From NCBI GenBank assembly GCA_027943245.1, contig JANDJZ010000440.1, forward strand, positions 1 to 47,044: a stretch of 47,044 nucleotides of DNA, written 5' to 3'. Below the pieces are notes generated by a model, which saw only the letters and a list, made by a program, of their open reading frames with translations, was not told the origin of the DNA and made no database searches. Every line of letters begins with the position of its first letter. Position 1 is the stretch's first letter. Of this stretch, positions 40,711 to 47,044 are shown piece by piece. The DNA is from Acanthamoeba sp. SK_2022b (Eukaryota; Discosea; Longamoebia; Acanthamoebidae). A program made the position numbers and the translations under genes.

Positions 40711-41994
40711 ATGAACGATGAGATTGAAAGCGTAACCGCCAGAGAGATCCTGGATTCGCGCGGCAACCCGACCGTCGAAGTCGAAATGAGCGCGGCGGGC
40801 GTCGTGGCCCGGGCTTCGGTGCCTTCGGGAGCCAGCACCGGGTCGCGCGAGGCGGTGGAGCACCGCGACGGCGATCCGCACCGTTTCGGCGGCAAAGGCG
40901 TACTGGAGGCGGTGCACAGCGTCAAAACGGCGATCAACGAGGCGCTGCGCGGAGTGGATGTGCGCCAACAAGAGGAGATAGACCGCCGGCTGATCGCGCT
41001 GGACGGCAGCGAGAACAAGAGCCGATTGGGGGCCAACGCCCTGCTCGGCGTTTCTCTGGCCGCCGCCCGCCTCGCGGCGCAATTGTCGCAGCTGCCGCTG
41101 TATCGTTATCTGGGCGGCATCGGCGCCAACCTGCTGCCGGTGCCCTGCATGAATATCATCAACGGCGGCGTGCACGCCCGGTGGCAAGGGGCGGACTTTC
41201 AGGAGTTTATGATAGCTCCCCTGGGCGCGCCGTCGCTGCGCGAGGCCGTGCGCTGGGGCAGTGAAGTTTATCAGACGCTGCGCCAAATCCTGTTGGAAAA
41301 AGGCCTGTCGGTCGGCGTCGGTGACGAAGGCGGTTTCGCGCCGGCGGTCGCCTCAAACCGCCAGCCGCTCGAGCTGATCGTGCAGGCGATAGAGAAAGCC
41401 GGCTACCGGCCGGGAGAAGATATCGCGATCTGCATGGATCCGGCCTCGAGCGAATTCTACGCCGACGGCAAGTACCGCCTGCGCAGCGAGAATCTCGAGT
41501 TGGACGCAGCCCAGATGACGGCCTATTACCAACGGCTGGTGCAGGATTTCCCCATCGTGCTGATTGAAGACGGCTTGGCCGAGGACGACTGGGCCGGCTG
41601 GCGTATTCTGAGCGACGCCCTGGGCGACCAGGTGGAGCTGGTCGGCGACGATCTGTTCGTCACCAACGTGAAATACATCCAGCGCGGGATTGATGAACGG
41701 TTGGCCAATGCGGCGCTGATCAAGCTGAACCAGATCGGCACGCTGAGCGAAACCTTCGCCGCCGTACAGCTCTGCCAGGCGAACGGCTGGGGCACCTTTA
41801 TCTCGCACCGCAGCGGTGAAACCGTCGACAGCTTTATCGCCGACATGACGGTCGCGATGCGAGCCGGCCATCTGAAAACCGGCGCGCCGAGCCGCGGCGA
41901 GCGAATCGAAAAATACAATCAGCTGATGCGCATCGAAGACCAGTTGGGCGCCGCGGCGGTGTATGCCGGGCGTTCCGCCTTTAAACGCCGCTAA
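40711..41994 (+). CDS. Enolase paralogue in a pyrophosphatase/stress operon
   Basis: A 427-residue enolase. All catalytic and metal residues are present: H155, E165, E206 (GDEGGF), D243 ([10 protein letters not shown]), E286 ([11 protein letters not shown]), D313 (VGDDLFVTN), K338 (IKLNQIGT), H366 (SHRSGET) and K389 ([10 protein letters not shown]). The mobile active-site loop after NGGVHA is [10 protein letters not shown], one residue longer than in the housekeeping enzyme and without the DNN motif, so substrate handling may differ. Housekeeping eno normally follows pyrG; this one is in an operon with family II PPase and Usp. It may be a condition-specific enolase or act on a modified 2-phosphoglycerate-like substrate. 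Its 3' end overlaps the convergent MerR gene by 14 bp. Confidence 0.9.
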   Translation: MNDEIESVTAREILDSRGNPTVEVEMSAAGVVARASVPSGASTGSREAVEHRDGDPHRFGGKGVLEAVHSVKTAINEALRGVDVRQQEEIDRRLIALDGSENKSRLGANALLGVSLAAARLAAQLSQLPLYRYLGGIGANLLPVPCMNIINGGVHARWQGADFQEFMIAPLGAPSLREAVRWGSEVYQTLRQILLEKGLSVGVGDEGGFAPAVASNRQPLELIVQAIEKAGYRPGEDIAICMDPASSEFYADGKYRLRSENLELDAAQMTAYYQRLVQDFPIVLIEDGLAEDDWAGWRILSDALGDQVELVGDDLFVTNVKYIQRGIDERLANAALIKLNQIGTLSETFAAVQLCQANGWGTFISHRSGETVDSFIADMTVAMRAGHLKTGAPSRGERIEKYNQLMRIEDQLGAAAVYAGRSAFKRR

Positions 41995-42403
41995 GCTTTG
42001 CCGGCCGGGCCGGCGATGCGTCGGCCTGTTTTTCGCCCTTGGCTTGGCACAGCCCGGCGACACCGGACTCCAATAAGGTCAGCCGGGTCGTCAACAAGGT
42101 TTCTCGTTGTTCATTCAGCGTGGCCATCATCAGCTCGATCTCCGCCAGCCGTTCATCGACGCCGCGTATCAACCCATCCTCATAAGCGCTGCCCTGCAGC
42201 GCCAGCACGCGTTGGATCGCCTGCAGCGAAAACCCCAGATTTTGGCCGATTTGGATCAGGTGCAATCGCTCCAGTGCGCTATCGCTGTAGACCCGATAGC
42301 CGTTGACGCCGCGCACCGGTTTCGGCAGCAACCCCAGCTGCTCGTAGTAGCGTATCGCCGAGGCGGCCACGCCGGCGCGCTGCGCCAATTCTCCGATCTT
42401 CAT
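41981..42403 (-). CDS. MerR family transcriptional regulator
   Basis: A 140-residue MerR regulator with the N-terminal winged HTH ([67 protein letters not shown]) and a long dimerisation helix (about 85-115). One Cys (in GLCQAKG) is near the C-terminus, not the SoxR or CueR pattern. It is divergent from the Old Yellow Enzyme-like gene at 42476, with a textbook MerR operator between them. It probably senses an electrophile or redox compound, like NemR- or SoxR-type systems, though by a different family. Confidence 0.88.
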   Translation of the reverse strand: MKIGELAQRAGVAASAIRYYEQLGLLPKPVRGVNGYRVYSDSALERLHLIQIGQNLGFSLQAIQRVLALQGSAYEDGLIRGVDERLAEIELMMATLNEQRETLLTTRLTLLESGVAGLCQAKGEKQADASPARPAKLSGV

Positions 42404-42409
42404 GCCCTA

Positions 42410-42440
42410 TTGACCTTAAAGTTAACTTTAAACCTAGTAT
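42410..42440 (+). promoter_or_regulatory. MerR-type promoter with 19-bp spacer and perfect dyad
   Basis: A -35 TTGACC (42410-42415) and -10 TAGTAT (42435-42440) are separated by exactly 19 bp, and the 16-bp perfect palindrome TTAAAGTTAACTTTAA (42416-42431) fills the spacer. This is the classical architecture that MerR-family activators underwind. Confidence 0.88.
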
Positions 42441-42475
42441 AGCGCCATTCCCCTTACGACAGGAGCGCAAAACCG

Positions 42476-43696
42476 ATGTTTACCCCACTGACGCTGCCCA
42501 ACGGCAGCCGCCTGACCAACCGTCTGGCCAAGGCGGCGATGGAAGAAAATCTGGCCGCCCCAGGCCAACTGCCCGGCCCGGCGCTGTGGCGCTTATACCG
42601 CTATTGGGCCGAAGGCGGCGCCGGCTTGATCATCACCGGCAACGTGATGATCGACGGCCGCGCCATGACCGGCCCCGGCGGCGTGGTGCTGGAACAAGAC
42701 ACGCCGCTCGCCGCGTTCGAAACCTGGGCCAAGGCCGCGCGCCAGGGCGGCGCGCAGGTGTGGATGCAGCTTAACCATCCGGGCCGGCAGGTGATGGCGA
42801 ACATGGGCGGCAACGCATGGGCGCCCTCCGCCATCCCGCTCGCGATGGGCAAGCACAGCAAGCTGTTCGCCCAGCCGCAAGCGATGGATGAAGCGCAGAT
42901 CGCCGAGGTTATCGCGCGCTTCGCCGCCAGCGCGCACGCTGCCGAACGGGCCGGTTTTACCGGCGTGGAGATCCACGCGGCGCATGGCTATCTGATTTCC
43001 CAGTTTCTCTCGCCGCTGACCAACCAACGCAACGATCGCTGGGGCGGCGAGTTGGCGAACCGCGCCCGCCTGCTGCTGGAGGTGGTGCGTGCGGTGCGCG
43101 AGCGCGTCTCGCCGGGCTTTTGCGTGGCGGTCAAACTCAACTCCGCCGATTTTCAGCGCGGCGGTTTTTCTTCGGACGATGCCCGCCAGGTGGTGCTGAT
43201 GCTGAACGATCTGCCGGTCGATCTGATCGAACTGTCGGGCGGCAGCTACGAAAGCCCGGCGATGCAAGGCGAAACGGCGGACGGCCGCACCCTGGCGCGA
43301 GAAGCCTATTTTCTGTCCTTCGCCCGCGATCTTGCCGCGGTGGCCCGCATGCCGGTGATGACCACCGGCGGCATCGCCCGTCCTTCAGTAGCGCAGCAAG
43401 TGCTGGACAGCGGCGTCGCGGTTGCCGGCATCGCCACCGCCATGGCAGAAGTGCCCGATCTGCCGCGGCGCTGGCAAACCGGGGCGGCCCCCCATGCGCT
43501 GCCTGCCCCGGTCAGCTGGCGCAACAAAGCGATGGCGTCGCTCGCCCGCATGGCGTTGGTCAAGCGCCGGATGCGAGCGCTGAGTGACAATCGGCCGCGC
43601 AGCGTGCGCTATTCCCCGCTGTTCACGCTGCTCGTCGATCGGTGGCGTACCCGCCGCATCCTGCAGCGCTACCACGCCTGGTTACGGCAACGTTAA
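42476..43696 (+). CDS. NADH:flavin oxidoreductase, Old Yellow Enzyme family
   Basis: A 406-residue FMN TIM-barrel ene-reductase of the NADH:flavin oxidoreductase class. It has the N-terminal LPNGSRLTNRLAKAAM, QLNHPGRQ, FTGVEIHAAHGYLISQFLSPLTNQRNDRWGG (flavin/substrate site, with the H-A-A-H that binds carbonyl oxygens) and GGIARPS near the phosphate site. The C-terminal extension of about 60 basic residues is longer than in NemA. AGGAGCGC precedes the ATG. Controlled by the divergent MerR protein, it should reduce alpha,beta-unsaturated carbonyls or other electrophiles. Confidence 0.88.
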   Translation: MFTPLTLPNGSRLTNRLAKAAMEENLAAPGQLPGPALWRLYRYWAEGGAGLIITGNVMIDGRAMTGPGGVVLEQDTPLAAFETWAKAARQGGAQVWMQLNHPGRQVMANMGGNAWAPSAIPLAMGKHSKLFAQPQAMDEAQIAEVIARFAASAHAAERAGFTGVEIHAAHGYLISQFLSPLTNQRNDRWGGELANRARLLLEVVRAVRERVSPGFCVAVKLNSADFQRGGFSSDDARQVVLMLNDLPVDLIELSGGSYESPAMQGETADGRTLAREAYFLSFARDLAAVARMPVMTTGGIARPSVAQQVLDSGVAVAGIATAMAEVPDLPRRWQTGAAPHALPAPVSWRNKAMASLARMALVKRRMRALSDNRPRSVRYSPLFTLLVDRWRTRRILQRYHAWLRQR

Positions 43697-43702
43697 CGGC
43701 AA

Positions 43703-43729
43703 CAGCGCCGGAGAACCCGGCCGGCGCTG
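43703..43729 (+). terminator. Terminator hairpin after the oxidoreductase
   Basis: CAGCGCCGG (43703-43711) pairs perfectly with CCGGCGCTG (43721-43729) across a 9-nt loop right after the oxidoreductase stop. The T-run is displaced about 14 bp, into repeat copy C. Confidence 0.65.
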
Positions 43730-43744
43730 CGTAAAAATCGCGCT

Positions 43745-43770
43745 TTTTTGATCGCGCTACGTGAAATCTG
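43745..43770 (-). repeat. Intergenic 26-bp repeat, copy C
   Basis: Identical over 26 bp to copies A and B. It lies just beyond the oxidoreductase terminator at the edge of the AT-rich region ahead of dat, pointing back toward the oxidoreductase gene, not toward dat. Confidence 0.85.
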
Positions 43771-44199
43771 AGAGAAATCACCGATCTGGATGCTGCGCTT
43801 TTAACGGTTGGCCATTTATATTCATCACAAATTTTGTGTATATAAACGCTATAGGACTTAAGGTGGTGAATAGATAAAAATAAGCCGTTAATTCCTATTT
43901 ATGTTATTAAACGGAAATTCACCTTATTAATAAGCGTATTAAAGCCGCCTGCAGGTTGGCGACGGAAAGGATTTTTGTGCCATGTTAACGATATGTTGTT
44001 TTTTACCGGCAAAACCAACGGTCAATAAATCAACAACATATTGATGAGCCTAAGAAAAAACTAAACAATTCAAAACAAAATCGGCTATTGAGTCCCAGGC
44101 GAAAAAGCCATATATTGGTCGCGCTTTTCACAAGGCAGTTACTTTTCTAATTCATTAATTCAATCGGAGCGTGTTGAGACCTTCGGTTGTAGGAGAGAT
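43771..44199 (+). promoter_or_regulatory. AT-rich leader and promoter region of dat-ddc
   Basis: About 430 bp without a supported gene, much AT-richer than the surroundings. It contains a 20-codon mini-ORF at 43982-44044 (MLTICCFLPAKPTVNKSTTY) with GGAAAGG upstream, an inverted repeat of ATATGTTGTT (43991-44000) and AACAACATAT (44032-44041) lying mostly inside it, and a good ribosome site (AGGAGAG) right before dat. The long leader suggests complex regulation or several promoters. Confidence 0.45.
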
Positions 44200-45585
44200 A
44201 TGATGACGGATAAAGTCCGTATTGATACTTTAGTTGCAAACTCATTAAACGGAAACAATGAAACCTATTTGGCGCGCCAAGCCGAATTTGAGTCGAATGT
44301 TAGGAGTTATCCGCGCAAATTGCCGTTGGCAATTGCGAAAGCCCAGGGCGTTTGGATTACTGATGTTGAGAATAATCAATATCTTGATTGCCTGGCCGGG
44401 GCGGGAACGTTGGCTCTTGGACATAATCACCCCGACGTCCTGCAAAGCATCCAAAATGTCATTACCAGCGGCTTGCCGTTACATACTCTCGATCTCACGA
44501 CCCCGTTAAAAGATCGTTTCTCCGATTACCTGCTCTCTCTGTTGCCGGGCGAAGGCAAAGCCTATTGCCTGCAGTTCTGCGGCCCGTCCGGTGCCGATGC
44601 GGTGGAAGCAGCGCTGAAGCTGGCGAAAAAGCACACCGGCCGTTCCGGCGTGATCAGCTTCTCCGGCGGTTATCACGGCATGACCCACGGCGCGCTGTCG
44701 GTCACCGGCAACCTGTCGCCGAAGGCGGCGATCAACGGCATGATGCCAGAAGTGCAGTTCATGCCTTATCCGCATGAATACCGCTGCCCGCTGGGCATCG
44801 GCGGCGAAGCCGGCGTCAAGGCGCTGACCTACTACTTCGACAACCTGATCAACGACGTGGAAAGCGGCGTGCGTAAACCGGCGGCGGTGATCCTGGAAGC
44901 CGTTCAGGGCGAAGGCGGCGTTAACCCGGCACCGGCCGAGTGGCTGCAGCGCATCCGCAAAGTGACGCAGGAGCATGGCATTCTGCTGATCATCGACGAA
45001 GTTCAGGCCGGTTTCGCCCGTACGGGCAAGCTGTTCGCCTTCGAACACGCAGGCATCGAGCCGGACATCATCGTGATGTCGAAAGCGGTCGGCGGCGGCT
45101 TGCCGCTCGCGGTACTGGGCATCAAGAAAGAGTTTGACGCCTGGGAACCGGGTCACCACACCGGCACCTTCCGCGGCAACCAGCTGGCGATGGCCACCGG
45201 CCTGACCACCCTGCAATACCTGAAAGAGCACAAGGTCGCCGACAAAGTGGCCGCTCAGGGCGAATGGCTGAAAGGCAAACTGGCCGAGCTGCAGAAACGT
45301 TATCCGGTGATCGGTCACGTCCGCGGTCTGGGCCTGATGATCGGCATCGAGATCGTCAAGCCGAACGAAGCGCAGGATCACATGGGCTGCTACCCGGCCG
45401 ATGGCGAACTGTCTGCGCTGCTGCAGAAGAAATGCTTCGAATCCGGCCTGATCCTGGAGCGCGGCGGGCGCAACGGCTGCGTACTACGCCTGCTGCCTTC
45501 GCTGCTGATCACCAATGATGAGCTGGGTATTTTCCTGGATAAATTTGAGCAGGCGCTGTTGGCCGCCGGCGTCAAGCCAGTCTGA
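44200..45585 (+). CDS. dat: Diaminobutyrate-2-oxoglutarate aminotransferase
   Basis: A 461-residue class III PLP aminotransferase that makes L-2,4-diaminobutyrate from aspartate semialdehyde and glutamate. PLP residues are visible: [21 protein letters not shown] (phosphate site), D267 in [14 protein letters not shown] and Lys295 in [11 protein letters not shown], which forms the internal aldimine. The length and flanking ddc identify it as Dat, not EctB. AGGAGAGAT precedes the ATG at 44200; the ATG at 44203 is one codon downstream. The first 100 or so codons are visibly AT-richer than the remainder. Confidence 0.93.
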   Translation: MMTDKVRIDTLVANSLNGNNETYLARQAEFESNVRSYPRKLPLAIAKAQGVWITDVENNQYLDCLAGAGTLALGHNHPDVLQSIQNVITSGLPLHTLDLTTPLKDRFSDYLLSLLPGEGKAYCLQFCGPSGADAVEAALKLAKKHTGRSGVISFSGGYHGMTHGALSVTGNLSPKAAINGMMPEVQFMPYPHEYRCPLGIGGEAGVKALTYYFDNLINDVESGVRKPAAVILEAVQGEGGVNPAPAEWLQRIRKVTQEHGILLIIDEVQAGFARTGKLFAFEHAGIEPDIIVMSKAVGGGLPLAVLGIKKEFDAWEPGHHTGTFRGNQLAMATGLTTLQYLKEHKVADKVAAQGEWLKGKLAELQKRYPVIGHVRGLGLMIGIEIVKPNEAQDHMGCYPADGELSALLQKKCFESGLILERGGRNGCVLRLLPSLLITNDELGIFLDKFEQALLAAGVKPV

Positions 45586-45594
45586 TTGGAGCGA

Positions 45595-47044
45595 ATGACC
45601 GCGATGTCTAAGTTAAACCCGATTCTGGCTTCCTCGGCGCACAGCGCCGAGGCTTACCGCCAGGCGATCGCGCAGAGCAGTGAAGCCGTCGTGCAGTGGC
45701 TGCAACAGCCCGAGATGTATCAGGGCAAAAGCGTGGCCGAACTGCGCGAGCGCATCAAGCTCGACTTCACCCCGCAAGGCCTGGGCAACCAGGCGGCGAT
45801 CGATCGCGCCATCGAGTACTTTTTGAAAGACAGCCTGTCGGTGCACCACCCGCAGTGCGTGGCGCACCTGCACTGCCCGAGCCTGGTAATTAGCCAGGCC
45901 GCCGAAGTGCTGATCAACGCCACCAACCAGAGCATGGATTCCTGGGATCAAAGCCCGTCGGCCACGCTGATTGAAATGAAGCTGATCGAGTGGCTGCGTG
46001 CCCAGGTCGGTTACCAGCCCGGCGACGCCGGGGTGTTCACCAGCGGCGGCACCCAGAGCAACCTGATGGGGCTGATGCTGGCGCGCGATGCGTTCTTCGC
46101 GCGTCAGAGCCACTCCGTGCAGCAGGACGGCCTGGTGGGCGATCTGCGCAAGCTGAAGGTGTTCTGTTCTGAAAACGCCCACTTCTCGGTGCAGAAGAAC
46201 ATGGCGCTGATGGGCCTCGGCTATCAGTCCGTCACCCTGGTGAAAACCGATCGCTTCGCCCGTATGGACGTGAACGACCTGGCGGAAAAACTGGCACAGG
46301 CCAAGGCCAACGGCGAGCAGGTGATGGCGATTGTCGCCACCGCCGGCACCACCGACGCCGGTGCCATTGACCCGCTGCGCGACATCGCGCGGCTGGCGGC
46401 GCAGCAGCAGATTTGGGTACACGTGGATGCGGCCTGGGGCGGCGCGCTGCTGCTTTCCGAGCAGTACCGCGACTACCTGGACGGCCTGGAACTGGTGGAC
46501 TCCATTACCCTGGACTTCCACAAGCAGTTCTTCCAGACCATCAGCTGCGGGGCCTTCTTGCTGAAAGACGAGCGCCACTATGAGCTGATGCGCTATCAGG
46601 CGGCCTACCTGAACTCCGAGTTCGACGAAGCGCAAGGCGTGCCGAACCTGGTGTCCAAATCGCTGCAGACCACCCGCCGCTTCGATGCGTTGAAGCTGTG
46701 GATGGGGCTGGAAGCGCTGGGGCGGAAGCAATACGCCGAGATCATCGATCATGGCGTGACGCTGGCGCAGCAGGTGGCGCGTTACATCGCCGATCAGGAA
46801 TCGCTGGAACTGGTGATGCAGCCGCAGCTGGCCAGCGTGCTGTTCCGCTACCGTCCGGCGCAGCTGGCGGCGAACGGCGACGCGGCCGTCGCGCTGTTCA
46901 ACCAGCGCATCGGCGACGCCCTGCTGGAATCGGGCCGCGCCAACGTCGGCGTGACCGAGTTCGATGGCGTGACCTGCCTGAAGATGACGCTGCTGAACCC
47001 GATCGTGACGCTGGAAGACATCAAGCTGTTGCTGGCGCTGGTCG
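45595..47044 (+). CDS. ddc: L-2,4-diaminobutyrate decarboxylase (3' end beyond window)
   Basis: The frame is open from 45595 to the window end, about 483 codons. It encodes a group II PLP decarboxylase that converts diaminobutyrate to 1,3-diaminopropane. Visible motifs are HLHCPSLVISQAAEVLINATNQSMDSWDQSPS, TSGGTQSNLMG, ATAGTTDAGAID, HVDAAWGGALL (PLP-ring Asp) and LDFHKQFFQTISCGAF (aldimine Lys310). Start choice is uncertain: GGAG is 3 nt before the ATG at 45595 and 12 nt before the one at 45604. It begins nine bases after the dat stop, so the two are one operon for diaminopropane synthesis. Confidence 0.92.
   Translation, partial: MTAMSKLNPILASSAHSAEAYRQAIAQSSEAVVQWLQQPEMYQGKSVAELRERIKLDFTPQGLGNQAAIDRAIEYFLKDSLSVHHPQCVAHLHCPSLVISQAAEVLINATNQSMDSWDQSPSATLIEMKLIEWLRAQVGYQPGDAGVFTSGGTQSNLMGLMLARDAFFARQSHSVQQDGLVGDLRKLKVFCSENAHFSVQKNMALMGLGYQSVTLVKTDRFARMDVNDLAEKLAQAKANGEQVMAIVATAGTTDAGAIDPLRDIARLAAQQQIWVHVDAAWGGALLLSEQYRDYLDGLELVDSITLDFHKQFFQTISCGAFLLKDERHYELMRYQAAYLNSEFDEAQGVPNLVSKSLQTTRRFDALKLWMGLEALGRKQYAEIIDHGVTLAQQVARYIADQESLELVMQPQLASVLFRYRPAQLAANGDAAVALFNQRIGDALLESGRANVGVTEFDGVTCLKMTLLNPIVTLEDIKLLLALV

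Noticed and set aside
45613..46752. 379-codon minus-strand frame opposite ddc
   Set aside because: Antisense to clear PLP-decarboxylase motifs; shadow frame.
1..47044. CRISPR arrays, tRNA/rRNA genes, phage or complete insertion sequences
   Set aside because: No regularly spaced repeats, no cloverleaf or rRNA segments and no transposase or integrase frames were found by reading.

Overview
The window looks like chromosome from a GC-rich member of the Enterobacterales, most probably Serratia (S. marcescens group). This rests on an EntF/EntS siderophore gene pair with E. coli-like residues, a dat-ddc diaminopropane pair, Slya/AaeXAB-like efflux genes, GC-rich third codon positions and dense LysR/AraC/MarR/MerR regulator-plus-target pairs. 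It is an inference from gene content; no rRNA, tRNA, CRISPR array, phage or complete insertion sequence was seen.

Layout. 1-2025: the 3' end of an entF-like NRPS gene (thioesterase domain) and the enterobactin exporter entS. 2030-5605: small regulator/enzyme pairs (HxlR regulator with a divergent flavodoxin-fold reductase, a quinone reductase with a divergent LysR regulator), a GNAT acetyltransferase and an unlisted 53-residue small protein. 5747-8494: a copper island with a DUF2946 Met/His-rich protein and a TonB-dependent copper receptor. 8671-12147: a methyltransferase, a lipoprotein sorbosone-dehydrogenase-like protein with a DUF2231 membrane protein behind a Fur-like box, a YbaK-type deacylase and a VOC protein. 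12250-15009: a patchy, AT-richer accessory stretch with a decayed GrpB-type gene, a CARB-like class A beta-lactamase, a SnoaL-like protein and an uncharacterised Cys-rich protein; two of three copies of a 26-bp intergenic repeat lie here.

15097-19543: a LacI regulator facing a three-gene sugar/polyol locus (periplasmic binding protein, Gfo/Idh/MocA dehydrogenase, TIM-barrel isomerase) with four matching LacI-type operators but no ABC ATPase or permease. 19580-23488: AraC regulator, metallo-beta-lactamase-fold hydrolase and a tandem pair of paralogous SDR dehydrogenases. 23645-28057: MarR-FUSC-DUF1656-HlyD efflux operon ending against a LysR gene. 28173-37048: NmrA-type reductase, cardiolipin synthase C-like PLD protein, AraC regulator, cupin, FAD oxidoreductase, an MFS gene broken by an in-frame amber codon, a LysR regulator whose operator-like dyad overlaps its start codon, DUF2000 protein and another AraC regulator.

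36200-47044: a GAF-PAS-PAS-GGDEF cyclase; a three-gene operon of family II (Mn) pyrophosphatase, universal stress protein and a second-type enolase with complete catalytic residues but an altered active-site loop; a MerR regulator with a textbook 19-bp-spacer operator/promoter driving an Old Yellow Enzyme family oxidoreductase; a long AT-rich leader; and dat-ddc for 1,3-diaminopropane synthesis, with ddc running off the window. The most interesting candidates for something undescribed are the pyrophosphatase/stress/enolase operon, the dispersed 26-bp repeat, and the LacI locus with its orphan binding protein.
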